A stretch of 64,000 bases of DNA from G965267605 sp965267605 (GTDB lineage: Bacteria > Bacteroidota > Bacteroidia > Flavobacteriales_E > Vicingaceae). The stretch's first letter is position 1. Each line of letters opens with the position of its first letter. The stretch spans positions 1,860,001-1,924,000 of the forward strand of contig OZ254088.1 of the NCBI GenBank assembly GCA_965267605.1, written 5' to 3'. Shown here one piece after another: positions 16,790 to 26,063 of the stretch. The notes below the pieces were generated by a model, which was given only the letters and a program-made list of their open reading frames with translations, ran no database searches and was not told the origin of the DNA. The position numbers and the translations under genes were made by a program.

Positions 16790-18141
16790 TTGATCTTATT
16801 CTTTGTTTTTCGCCAGTCCTGGTCAAATTCACAATCTTCAAATCCATCCTTCACCTCAATGAATGTAGTTCGAATTTTATCCGTTACCCATTCATCCATT
16901 GCCCTTTGTTGTTTCACCTGTAACGCAGCCTGAGAGAGTCTTTGATAGTCATCGTTCAGGTTCGCCTTATGCGGTTCCGACCTCATTTTCAGGAGCACCA
17001 TTCTTAGTCCATTCTTCCCATCGAGCGATTCATACGCGATTGGTTCTGAGATCTCCCCCACTTTCATCTTATCGATCACAAAGAACAACTCTTTACTCAA
17101 TTCATCAACAGCCATTCGTGTCTCACCGGTTTGAAAGCTGACCATATTACCCCCACTGTTAGCGGTTGCTTCATCATCACTAAACTTTTGGGCTGCCTGC
17201 TCGAATGTAAGACTGTCAATATCAATCAGGTTCTTCGCACTATCAATCAAATGCTTTGCTTTATCCATTCCAGTTCCATCAAACTTAGGTCTGATAAGGA
17301 TGTGTCTTACGTTTACTTTCTCTCCTTTCCTTGATATCAGCTGCATGATGTGGTAACCAAACTTTGTTTCTACGATCTTGGAAACCTGGTCATTCTTCAG
17401 TTTGAATGCTACTGCAGCAAACTCAGGCACAAGCTCCGCTCTACCCATAAATCCAAGCTCTCCACCTTTAGATGCAGAACCAGGGTCTTCTGAATAAAGA
17501 ATGGCCAGCGTTGCAAAATCCTCACCATTCAGGATACGCTCCCTAAGGCTATTGATCTTGTCCCTGGCTTTCTTTTTAGCCGCTTCACTTAACGCTGCAT
17601 AAACCACGAGGTGTGCAACTTCTACCTCAGAATCAATAAACGGAAGGCTGTCTTTAGGAATGGAGTTGAAATACTCCCTAACCTCTCTTGGGGTAACAGC
17701 CAGGCCACTGGAGATTTTACCCTGCATCTGCTGAATCAGCAACTGTTCCTTGATCAATCCTCTGAATTCTTCCTTAATCTCGATAATGGACTTCTTGTAA
17801 TATTCTTCCAACGCCCTTTCAGATCCTATCTGCTGAATAAAGAACCTAAGCCTGCGATCCATCTCCGCTTCTACCTGTTGATCTGTTATCTCGAGGCTAT
17901 CCACCTGCGCCTGATTCAGCAACAGCTTTTGGAATAGCAAGTCCTGAATGATCAAACAACGGGTATCATCTGATACAGGAAGTCCAGAGTTCAAGTACTG
18001 GGTATATTGCGCCTCAAGGTCAGAGTGCAAGACCACGTTCTTACCCACCACTGCAATGACCCTATCCAGCACTTTCTCTTTGTTCTGCGCGTATCCCGCA
18101 GTAAACAATAATGCTGCTAATATGAATGTTACAAGTCTCAT
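16786..18141 (-). CDS. SurA-like periplasmic peptidyl-prolyl isomerase
   Basis: The 451-residue protein has a signal peptide (TAGYAQ) and a SurA-type N-terminal chaperone domain (KVLDRVIAVVGKNVVLHSDLEAQ). Two parvulin domains follow. The first, around residues 170-265, contains LAILYSEDPGSASKGGELGFMGR and FGYHIMQLI. The second starts at VRHILIRPKFDGTG. SurA assists folding of outer-membrane barrels. That fits a cell with many T9SS and barrel proteins. It overlaps the upstream PPIase-like lipoprotein gene (ATGA) and the downstream moxR-like gene (GTGA). Confidence 0.92.
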   Translation of the reverse strand: MRLVTFILAALLFTAGYAQNKEKVLDRVIAVVGKNVVLHSDLEAQYTQYLNSGLPVSDDTRCLIIQDLLFQKLLLNQAQVDSLEITDQQVEAEMDRRLRFFIQQIGSERALEEYYKKSIIEIKEEFRGLIKEQLLIQQMQGKISSGLAVTPREVREYFNSIPKDSLPFIDSEVEVAHLVVYAALSEAAKKKARDKINSLRERILNGEDFATLAILYSEDPGSASKGGELGFMGRAELVPEFAAVAFKLKNDQVSKIVETKFGYHIMQLISRKGEKVNVRHILIRPKFDGTGMDKAKHLIDSAKNLIDIDSLTFEQAAQKFSDDEATANSGGNMVSFQTGETRMAVDELSKELFFVIDKMKVGEISEPIAYESLDGKNGLRMVLLKMRSEPHKANLNDDYQRLSQAALQVKQQRAMDEWVTDKIRTTFIEVKDGFEDCEFDQDWRKTKNKIK

Positions 18142-18998
18142 TCTGAGTACACCTCGAAGTCACCCTTCGCTTCTGCATCAAGATAGATGTCTTTTTTCAT
18201 TCGATGGATGAGGTCTAGCTTTCTTTTGTTGATGATAATGTTCTCTATATCCTTTCGTACATAACTTAACGGTGCTGTTCCGTTTTTCTTTTGATAGTCG
18301 CGAATTTTAATCAAATACGTGAACAGCGAATCTTCAACAGTTTGCGGTGATCCACCAATAAGCCTGCTATCTTCCCAATTGACTTCTTCAGGAAATTCAG
18401 ATTGCACGTCCTGTAAGCGAACCCAAGTCATACTTTTCAGAGAGAAGTTCTTGGCGTAGGACAAACAGTACTCCTGCAGCTCCTCTGCATCTTCTTCCTT
18501 ACCTGATGAAAACCACTTTCCAACCTTGTTCAGTTTAGGAGATCCATTCAATACCTTGATGTAATCAACCCTTCCAATCGCATCACGAAGTGTAAAGTTC
18601 TCCTTATTCTCACTGTAGTACTCTGCAACGGCATCATCAGATACCAGGGTATCCAAGCGCTGACGGATCAACAACTGCTCGTATTTATAAATCAGCAGCG
18701 AATTCTGGTAATGCTCCAGTTGCTCGTTAAAATCCTTTTCTGACTCGGGAAGATTCCGATCGGCACGTGCAAGAATAAGTTGCTCCCGGACCCAATTCTG
18801 AACGAAATTCTCAACAAGTTGCGTACTGTCTTCAGCGGAAGTACCATCGGGAATCAATCCTCCCAATTCCGTTTTGCTCAGGTATTTGTCTCCAACCCGA
18901 GCAATTGCGTCTTCGGGTTTATCCTGCTGCTCGCCACCACAAGAAGTGAAAGAAAGGGCAGCAAGGCCCAGCAAACAGGACAACAGGAGGTATCTCAT
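18138..18998 (-). CDS. PPIase-like (SurA N-domain) lipoprotein
   Basis: The 286-residue product has a clear lipobox (LSFTSCGG), so it is anchored in a membrane on the periplasmic side. Residues 30-120 resemble the SurA/PpiC N-terminal helical chaperone domain (DAIARVGDKYLSKTELGGLIPDG, VRQ-like REQLILARAD). The region where a parvulin domain would stand is short and lacks its conserved histidines and the FGYH-type end, so isomerase activity is doubtful. It sits between two true parvulin genes, with a two-base gap before and an ATGA overlap after, so it probably works with them in outer-membrane protein folding. Confidence 0.82.
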   Translation of the reverse strand: MRYLLLSCLLGLAALSFTSCGGEQQDKPEDAIARVGDKYLSKTELGGLIPDGTSAEDSTQLVENFVQNWVREQLILARADRNLPESEKDFNEQLEHYQNSLLIYKYEQLLIRQRLDTLVSDDAVAEYYSENKENFTLRDAIGRVDYIKVLNGSPKLNKVGKWFSSGKEEDAEELQEYCLSYAKNFSLKSMTWVRLQDVQSEFPEEVNWEDSRLIGGSPQTVEDSLFTYLIKIRDYQKKNGTAPLSYVRKDIENIIINKRKLDLIHRMKKDIYLDAEAKGDFEVYSE

Positions 18999-19000
18999 GG

Positions 19001-20950
19001 TTATTTAACCTGGTCGAGAACTTCCTTATTGACAATCACTTTGTATTTGGCTTTCAGCTCAGCTACCCACTCTTTTTCCAGATATGTCTGGAAATCAGAA
19101 GTGATCACACCTTTGGCCTCAACAATTTTCTTGGGCTGCTTCTCCAGCAACTCAACACCTTCTACCACACAGAACTGATCGCTAACGGCCACAACATCAG
19201 AAGGTCCCACCTTCCACTCCACTGCATCCACAATGGCATTGTCTCCTTTCAGATACTTATTCTCCTCAATGGTGAGGTTAAGTTGTGAGTCCGTGTTGAT
19301 CATCTTAAGGATATCCGCGTTTGTGTAGCTCTTTTTAGGCTTCTTCTTGACCAGCTTCCTTACCTTCTTGGCAGTTTTCTCATCGTTACATTTATACACG
19401 ATGGCCTGAATACGCTGGTCCCACATGTAATTGTTCTTGTTGGCTTCGTAGAACTCTGTCAATCCAAGTGTATCCTTAACTGCTTTGCTCCAAACCTTCT
19501 GATCAGTAAGCTCGAACAAAAGGATACCATCCCGATATTCTTTCATGAGCAATCTGAACTCCTGGTATTTTTCTGACAATCTCGCATCCTCATAGTCCAC
19601 ACACACCTGATTCACGAAATCTCCGTACAGCTTATCTACAGCTCCGCGTGCGTCCTCATTTGGACTTTTGATCTGGTGTGAAGCAATGTACTCTGCAAAA
19701 TCCTGCTGGTTGTAGCTCTGGTTTCCAATCACAAGAAGTTTAGACTTCAATCTTCCCGCTTTGCTAATCTCCCATGTACCCTGGAAGAAGGTGTTATCAA
19801 TAACCTTGTAGAAATCATTCTTCTCTTTGGTAATCTCTTCGAAGCCATACTCCTTCTTCACCTTGTTAACAAAGGCCTCTCTACTTCGATTTGATCTCGT
19901 ATCTCTTTGCACGCGTAGCTTGATACGCTTCTTTTCTTCATCGAATGATTTCAGCGTAATCTGCTCCAATCGCTTGATAATGTGCCATCCGAATTGCGTT
20001 TGGATCGGCTTCGCAATATCTCCGTCTTTGGTAATACCAAAAGCAGCGTCTTCAAACTCAGGCACCATTCTTCCAGTACCAAACGTTTGCAATTCTCCAC
20101 CTCTTCTTGCTGAGCCCTTATCGTCTGAATACTTCATGGCAAGGTCTCCGAACTTGGATGGATCTTGCATGAGTTCAGTGTAAATCTCATTGATCTTTGT
20201 TTCCGCCTGCTTCATATCCTCTTCTGTACCCTCTGGCTTGGTTCGAACCATGATATGTGCTGCACGCATCTGACCTCTGGCTTTCCTTTTATCTACAACT
20301 TTTACCAGGTGATATCCGAATCTGGTACGAACAGGCATTGACACTTCACCTGGTTTGGTATTGTATGCCGCATTTTCAAATGGATACACCATGTAAAACG
20401 CACTGAACCAACCCAGATCACCTTTGTTCTTAGTAGCGGAAGGGTCTTGCGAAGATTCTGCCGCAATCAAATTGAAATCTGATCCCTGCATGATCTGCTT
20501 ACGAAACTCCATCATTTTGTTATAGATCTTCAGCGTGTCTTTCGGTAACGCATCAGCACCACACTTTAGTAGAATGTGGCTAGCGCGGATTTCCCAGCCC
20601 AATCGGTCGTACCCTTCCTTGATAAGATCATCTGTCACGCTCTTATCAGTCAGGTAAGGCGCTGCAAGCTCTCTTCTATATCCTGCAAGCTCATCTTTGA
20701 ACTTCTTGATTGTGTCCATTCCAAGCTCTTCGGCTTCTCTTACCTTCAATTTGAAATTGACGAACAAGTCAAGGTATTCTTCAAGGTCTTTACGATCAAC
20801 CGTTGAACTCTGATTGTTCTTTTTATAAATCGCTTCGAATTCCGACAACTTCACTTTGTTGCCGCCAACTTCCAACAGCACTGGATCTTTCTGTGCCCAA
20901 GCTGTGGAGCAAGCAATCAATAGAAATACAACAAAAACTGCTCTGTGCAT
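19001..20950 (-). CDS. Periplasmic peptidyl-prolyl isomerase with two parvulin domains
   Basis: The 649-residue protein has a signal peptide (TAWAQ) and an N-terminal chaperone region (VLLEVGGNKVKLSEFEAIYKK). Two PpiC domains lie at roughly residues 120-235 (IRASHILLKCGADAL to FGYHLVKVVD) and 240-340 (RAAHIMVRTKPEG to FGWHIIKRLE). A helical C-terminal half of about 300 residues follows. It should act on unfolded outer-membrane or secreted proteins. It lies 11 bases after guaB and is the first of three consecutive PPIase-family genes, an arrangement common in this phylum. Confidence 0.93.
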   Translation of the reverse strand: MHRAVFVVFLLIACSTAWAQKDPVLLEVGGNKVKLSEFEAIYKKNNQSSTVDRKDLEEYLDLFVNFKLKVREAEELGMDTIKKFKDELAGYRRELAAPYLTDKSVTDDLIKEGYDRLGWEIRASHILLKCGADALPKDTLKIYNKMMEFRKQIMQGSDFNLIAAESSQDPSATKNKGDLGWFSAFYMVYPFENAAYNTKPGEVSMPVRTRFGYHLVKVVDKRKARGQMRAAHIMVRTKPEGTEEDMKQAETKINEIYTELMQDPSKFGDLAMKYSDDKGSARRGGELQTFGTGRMVPEFEDAAFGITKDGDIAKPIQTQFGWHIIKRLEQITLKSFDEEKKRIKLRVQRDTRSNRSREAFVNKVKKEYGFEEITKEKNDFYKVIDNTFFQGTWEISKAGRLKSKLLVIGNQSYNQQDFAEYIASHQIKSPNEDARGAVDKLYGDFVNQVCVDYEDARLSEKYQEFRLLMKEYRDGILLFELTDQKVWSKAVKDTLGLTEFYEANKNNYMWDQRIQAIVYKCNDEKTAKKVRKLVKKKPKKSYTNADILKMINTDSQLNLTIEENKYLKGDNAIVDAVEWKVGPSDVVAVSDQFCVVEGVELLEKQPKKIVEAKGVITSDFQTYLEKEWVAELKAKYKVIVNKEVLDQVK

Positions 20951-20961
20951 GGTACTGTATA

Positions 20962-22428
20962 TTATCTGGAATAATTAGGTGCCTCGCGCGTGATACTTAC
21001 ATCGTGCGGATGACTCTCAATTATACCTGCATTTGTAATTCTGATAAATTTCGCCTTTTTGAGCGATTCTATATTGGCTGCTCCGCAATAACCCATTCCT
21101 GCTCTTAAACCGCCAATCATCTGGTACATCACTTCAGCTAGCGTTCCTTTAAAAGGAACCCTTCCTGAAATACCCTCAGGTACCAATTTTTTAATGTCTT
21201 CTTCAGCATCCTGGAAGTAACGGTCTTTCGATCCCTTTTGCATCGCCTCAAGCGATCCCATTCCACGATACATCTTAAACTTCCTCCCCTCATAAATGAT
21301 GGTCTCACCAGGTGATTCTGCCACTCCGGCAAACATAGATCCCAACATTACGGAATCTGCACCTGCTACGATGGCCTTTACGATGTCTCCTGTGAACCTT
21401 ATTCCTCCATCAGCAATTACCGGAACATCGTCATTCTTCAACTCGTCAGCGACAAACATCACTGCACTTAACTGAGGAACCCCAACACCCGCAATAACGC
21501 GTGTAGTACAAATAGACCCTGGACCGATTCCAACTTTGATAGCATCTGCTCCGGCATCGGCCAACGCACGTGCAGCCTCTCTTGTTGCAACATTTCCTAC
21601 AACAATGTCCAAGTCAGGGAAAGCAGCTTTTGCAGCCTTTAACGACTCAATAACACCTTTTGAATGACCGTGTGCCGTATCAATGATTACAGCATCCACT
21701 CCAGCCTCAACAAGTGCTGAAATTCTTTCTTGCTGATCAGCTGTAACGCCAACCGCTGCAGCTACGCGCAATCTTCCAAGACTGTCTTTACACGATTGCG
21801 GTTTGACTTTCAGCTTAATAATGTCTTTGTAGGTGATCAGACCGATCAATTGGTTATTCTCATCTACAACAGGGAGTTTCTCAATGCGATATTTCTGGAG
21901 AATGTCTTGCGCGTCCTTCAATTCTGTGCCTTCTGCAGTTGTGATGATGTTCTCACTGGTCATTACTTCAACCACCGGACGATCCATGTTCTTTTCGAAC
22001 CTAAGATCACGGTTGGTTACAATGCCCTTAAGCTTATGATTATCATCCACTACAGGTATTCCACCAATCTTATACTCCTTCATCAAATTCAACGCATCCT
22101 GTACAATGGCAGACTCAGACAGGGTAACCGGGTCTAAAATCATGCCACTTTCTGATCGTTTCACTTTGCGAACCTCAGCCGCCTGTGCTTCAATGGACAT
22201 ATTCTTGTGCAGCACTCCGATGCCACCTTCCTGAGCAATGGCAATAGCAAGGTTGGCTTCTGTAACCGTATCCATGGCCGCAGAAACGATGGGTGCATTG
22301 AGATGAATGTTTCTTGAAAAACGCGTTGCGGTTGTAACATCGCGCGGTAGAATCTCGGAATAATCCGGTACCAGAAGTACGTCATCAAACGTTAAACCGA
22401 GGTCGAGAATTTTGGAGGAAGAGCTCAT
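20962..22428 (-). CDS. guaB: Inosine-5'-monophosphate dehydrogenase
   Basis: The 488-residue enzyme oxidises IMP to XMP with NAD, the committed step to GMP. It has the barrel start LTFDDVLLVPDYSEILP and two CBS domains at about residues 95-215. The catalytic loop GIGPGSICTTRVIAGVGVPQ carries the active Cys near residue 305. Also visible are the phosphate-binding ADGGIRFTGDIVKAI, the flap YRGMGSLEAM, and the end GAANIESL. The length is normal. A TTG codon opens the frame two codons earlier at 22434, but ATG 22428 is the better start. It heads the operon with the PPIases. Confidence 0.97.
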   Translation of the reverse strand: MSSSSKILDLGLTFDDVLLVPDYSEILPRDVTTATRFSRNIHLNAPIVSAAMDTVTEANLAIAIAQEGGIGVLHKNMSIEAQAAEVRKVKRSESGMILDPVTLSESAIVQDALNLMKEYKIGGIPVVDDNHKLKGIVTNRDLRFEKNMDRPVVEVMTSENIITTAEGTELKDAQDILQKYRIEKLPVVDENNQLIGLITYKDIIKLKVKPQSCKDSLGRLRVAAAVGVTADQQERISALVEAGVDAVIIDTAHGHSKGVIESLKAAKAAFPDLDIVVGNVATREAARALADAGADAIKVGIGPGSICTTRVIAGVGVPQLSAVMFVADELKNDDVPVIADGGIRFTGDIVKAIVAGADSVMLGSMFAGVAESPGETIIYEGRKFKMYRGMGSLEAMQKGSKDRYFQDAEEDIKKLVPEGISGRVPFKGTLAEVMYQMIGGLRAGMGYCGAANIESLKKAKFIRITNAGIIESHPHDVSITREAPNYSR

Positions 22429-22451
22429 GTGCAATTCAGATAAATTGCAGG

Positions 22452-22480
22452 CAAATCTAAGAAATAATAGCCTTCAACAA
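22452..22480 (-). promoter_or_regulatory. guaB promoter (TTG - 18 bases - TAGATTTG)
   Basis: On the minus strand a TTG at 22480-22478 is followed after 18 bases by TAGATTTG at 22459-22452. This is the best two-part match to the Bacteroidota consensus (TTG, 17-23 bases, TAnnTTTG) in the window. It ends 23 bases before the guaB ATG, leaving a short leader. Confidence 0.6.
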
Positions 22481-22535
22481 CGGTTAAAACTTGTTAAATG
22501 GAAGCTGTTTTACAATGAAGTCAAAGTCAAGGAAA

Positions 22536-24668
22536 TTACTTCAACAGCGTGAGGCTACCTCTTCGGGTAACTTCCTCACCTAATGCACTTTTGAAACTGA
22601 TCAGATAAACGTACGCATCCGTCTTTGCCATCACACCTTTATATGTACCATCCCACCCTTGTGACAAGTCATTCGTGGTGAAAACCACTTCACCCCATTT
22701 GTTGTAAATGCTATATGTGTACCCTTCTACATCCACAAAGCGAAGTGAAGGCTTTATTACGTTGTTGTATAGACCTGTGGGCACAAAAGCATTCGGCATG
22801 TACACAATAGGTTCGTGGTAGACGCACGCTACATTAGAACTGCTGATGTCTGGTTCTACTGACTTCACAGTAGCCACATTTCCAATATTCACCACAGTGC
22901 TAAATGACGGTGCCGCCTCAGCAGCTACAATCTGGTAACAGAAGCTTCCTGGTCCACTTAAATCAGGCGCCAGTTCATCAACGTACATATTTTCCGGGCC
23001 AGACATGTTAATCGTAGTCGCGAGCTCCCAGGCGCCATTATCTCCAACCTTTCTATAAATTGAATAATAATCTACCCCTCCAGCCCAATCTTCGTATTGA
23101 TTCCATTTCAGCGTATTGGTGGCAGAAGCCTCATTAGCCTTAACAGAAAGCAATATGGTTCTACCAATATTCGAGGTCATTACCGTATTGTCACATACAT
23201 CCACCGCTTCGATGGTATAGAAATAGCTTTGCTTTCCAACAGAAACCCCATCATCAGAGAAAGTGATAAATTCCCCTCCTGGTAGCACCGAAGAAACAGT
23301 GGCAAATGGGCCAGCTGCAGAAGTAGCTCTCTTAAGTACATATTTTGATATGGACGCGTTTTGGTCTACAAATCCTCTTACCTCAACTAAATCAGAATCT
23401 TTAACCGTAGCTGTCTGCAGATACAGGAACTGTGAAGCCTGATAAGCTGTTACAGCGCTGGTAACATAATTGGAAGTGGATGTCTCACCAGTAGAAGCAT
23501 TCTGCGCCCTGATCATTACCTCATAGCTTTTATCCACTGCTATTGGAGTAATGGTCATTGAAAGCCCCGAAGTAGTTCCAAACTGAATCCAAGGGCCCGC
23601 AGGAAGCTCTCTATACCACACTTCGTAGTTAACTGTAGCCGCTCCCCAACCTGAATAAGCGTTCCACGATGTTACAAGGCCAGGCATACAAACATCGGTC
23701 TGGCTTTGCGCAAACACGGTTGAGTGGAATGAGTAATTGAAGGTTATCGCATTACCACAAGAATCGAATGCGGTAATAGCAAAAGTTTCAGATTCATTGG
23801 CCGCATTAGATGCCGGATATTGGTACCATGTATTGTTACGCCCCCAAACCGTGTCGATAATAGAATTCGAATTGTTCGGGTTTAGTTTAACGATGTAGTA
23901 TCCAGCCACGTCTCCATCAGGGTGAGGTTGCCATCCCATCTGCCCAAGCCCTCCCGGTCCAACACTAACGCTGTCCAAATCCATAACGGAGGGGGGAATG
24001 CTATCTATGTAGTATGCTGTTCCACGAGACGAGTTGGACTGACATCCGGAACCATCAGCAATTTGCACATAGTACGATGCAGAGTCGTTACAAATGTGGA
24101 TGGTATCCAACCACGTTTCTGTTCCGTAAGGTGTTGCACCTATCTGCACAATGTTGCCACTGCCCTTTGGGAATTCTCTATACACATCATACGATCCAAC
24201 AGATGTTGGAATATTTGGATTCTTTATTTGATTCCAGGTAATCGTAGCAGAATAACCATCGTTTTGTGCAACGGTTACCACCATAGGTCTAACGGTATCT
24301 GAGTACGCTCTTGGGCTTGGCACAGATACAGACCTGGTAGCCACATAGTAATATCCAGCTCCTGCTGTATAAACATTATTGGCTGGCAATCCATCAGTGT
24401 ATGTTACAGTTCCAATTGCAGGAATAGTAGCAAGCAATGCATAAGGACCGCCATAATTCGTTGAGTAGTAAACCTCATACGCAACGAAATCTCCCAACGG
24501 ATCAGCTACTGCAATCCAGGTCAAAGTTGGCTGCCCTGTAGCATCAACATCAACGCACCTAACAGAGGGGCCCGGAAGCAGTGGCTGAGCGACCAATCCA
24601 AAGATCCCTACTACTGTAAGTAGTAGTGTTAGGATAATACGATAGCTATGTGTTTTTGTCTTCAACAC
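22536..24668 (-). CDS. Fibronectin-like secreted protein with variant T9SS type B sorting domain
   Basis: The 710-residue protein has a basic signal peptide (KTKTHSYRIILTLLLTVVGI, ending LVAQ). About five to six fibronectin type III-like modules follow, with recurring patterns such as VAYEVYYSTNYGGPYALLATI and DYYSIYRKVGDNGAWELAT. The last 90 residues form a type B sorting domain (YSIYNKWGEVVFTTNDLSQGWDGTYKG). Its first motif is unusual, reading PNAFVPTGLYNNVIKPSL where most have PNAFTPNGDGxND, so the Asp-rich calcium-like loop is lost. There is no ATG near the signal peptide; translation must begin at GTG 24668 or TTG 24665. No PorP/SprF gene is adjacent. Confidence 0.9.
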   Translation of the reverse strand: MLKTKTHSYRIILTLLLTVVGIFGLVAQPLLPGPSVRCVDVDATGQPTLTWIAVADPLGDFVAYEVYYSTNYGGPYALLATIPAIGTVTYTDGLPANNVYTAGAGYYYVATRSVSVPSPRAYSDTVRPMVVTVAQNDGYSATITWNQIKNPNIPTSVGSYDVYREFPKGSGNIVQIGATPYGTETWLDTIHICNDSASYYVQIADGSGCQSNSSRGTAYYIDSIPPSVMDLDSVSVGPGGLGQMGWQPHPDGDVAGYYIVKLNPNNSNSIIDTVWGRNNTWYQYPASNAANESETFAITAFDSCGNAITFNYSFHSTVFAQSQTDVCMPGLVTSWNAYSGWGAATVNYEVWYRELPAGPWIQFGTTSGLSMTITPIAVDKSYEVMIRAQNASTGETSTSNYVTSAVTAYQASQFLYLQTATVKDSDLVEVRGFVDQNASISKYVLKRATSAAGPFATVSSVLPGGEFITFSDDGVSVGKQSYFYTIEAVDVCDNTVMTSNIGRTILLSVKANEASATNTLKWNQYEDWAGGVDYYSIYRKVGDNGAWELATTINMSGPENMYVDELAPDLSGPGSFCYQIVAAEAAPSFSTVVNIGNVATVKSVEPDISSSNVACVYHEPIVYMPNAFVPTGLYNNVIKPSLRFVDVEGYTYSIYNKWGEVVFTTNDLSQGWDGTYKGVMAKTDAYVYLISFKSALGEEVTRRGSLTLLK

Positions 24669-24776
24669 ACCTGTTAGACGGTCGAACCCCCTAAAAAGTT
24701 GCGCTACGGAAGGGATTTTTTTCAGCGTAAAAAATTGTGCGGTAACCGATAGGATAACGGCAATGCTATTGGAATG

Positions 24777-26063
24777 TTATACCGTAACGTGATCAAGATC
24801 GCCTGCTACCACCAAACACATATCCGAAGGTTGGAAATATTGCGCACACAATTCCTTGATCTTCTGCGAATTACATTCGTTAATCTGGGTAAAGAAATCT
24901 TCAAAATAGCGATCCGGTAAATTGAAGTAATGCACCTGCTTGTAAAGCTCCATTCTGGCAAAAATTCCATCGGTAGCTTTGAGCAGTTGTCCATTCATGT
25001 AATTCTTCACCACTTCCAACTCATCGGCACCCACCTCCACATTGATCATTTCATTCAATTCTTTGACGATCTCATCAATGGCAGATTGCGTTACGTCCGT
25101 TCCCACTTCCGTGCCTATCATGAAATATGACCCGTGCGTTTGTGCGTATATCCGCGACCCAATACCATAGGTGTATCCTTTGTCTTCGCGGATATTATCC
25201 ATTAACCTACTCCCGAAGTATCCGCCAATAATGGTATTGGCCACTTGCAAGCTGGCATAATCGGGATGCATTCTGCCCGGCATTTCTTTGCCCATACGAA
25301 TGGCGGACTGCACTGTTCCCGCCTTGCTAACTACTTCGATTTTACCACCATTCAGCGGCATCTGAGAACTTTCCCCAGCGGTACGCTCACCAGAACCAGC
25401 AAACAATTTTCCCAAGAGATTAACATCAGTGTCCGTGTAATCTCCAGCCAGAAATACGGTCCAACCGGATTGCTTCACGTGCGAATCATGAAATCTAACG
25501 ACATCTTCTATGTTCAACTCATCGAATGACGCTAAATGAACCTTCGTGGTATATGGATGTCCCTCCGGGAACAACGTGTTCGCGAAAGCTCTGCGCGCCA
25601 GCACATCAACTTTCTCAAGTTGGACCTTGAACTTCATTCGTTCGTTGTTCCTGATAATATCAAACTCCCTTTGCGGGAATATTGCATGATCTACAACGTG
25701 GGCCACAATGTCCAGCAGTTCCGAAAAATTCCTGCTCAAACTGTAGAGCTGTATCGTAAAGAAATCCTTGTTTTGTGATACTTCAATGAACGCACCTAAG
25801 GCATCAATTTTTTCTGCGATCTCGTGAGCCGAAAACTTATCTGTACCAGAAAGCAACAATGCCGCTGAAAGTTTTGCGGATAGCGCCTGTTCTTCACTTG
25901 CTGACCCTGCCTCCACGACCAATTCAGCCTTCACTACACCATCTCCCGGAGATTTATATCCATACACATCCAGACCGGCTATCTGGTAATGTTCTGGCGA
26001 TACCCACGAAATACTATCGATGGTATGAAACGCAGGGGCCTGTGCTCTTTCCGCTGCTGTCAT
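24777..26063 (-). CDS. M16 peptidase subunit lacking the zinc motif
   Basis: The 428-residue protein has the two-lobed M16 (insulinase/processing peptidase) fold by sequence, but no HxxEH in its N-terminal lobe. It keeps the C-terminal signature GYFGSRLMDNIREDKGYTYGIGS (about residues 283-305), whose Arg and Tyr bind substrate in the partner's active site. The preceding gene has the reverse set, so the two should form a heterodimeric peptidase like the M16B pairs known in other bacteria. The genes overlap as ATGA, consistent with equal synthesis. No signal peptide is seen, so it is probably cytoplasmic. Confidence 0.9.
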   Translation of the reverse strand: MTAAERAQAPAFHTIDSISWVSPEHYQIAGLDVYGYKSPGDGVVKAELVVEAGSASEEQALSAKLSAALLLSGTDKFSAHEIAEKIDALGAFIEVSQNKDFFTIQLYSLSRNFSELLDIVAHVVDHAIFPQREFDIIRNNERMKFKVQLEKVDVLARRAFANTLFPEGHPYTTKVHLASFDELNIEDVVRFHDSHVKQSGWTVFLAGDYTDTDVNLLGKLFAGSGERTAGESSQMPLNGGKIEVVSKAGTVQSAIRMGKEMPGRMHPDYASLQVANTIIGGYFGSRLMDNIREDKGYTYGIGSRIYAQTHGSYFMIGTEVGTDVTQSAIDEIVKELNEMINVEVGADELEVVKNYMNGQLLKATDGIFARMELYKQVHYFNLPDRYFEDFFTQINECNSQKIKELCAQYFQPSDMCLVVAGDLDHVTV

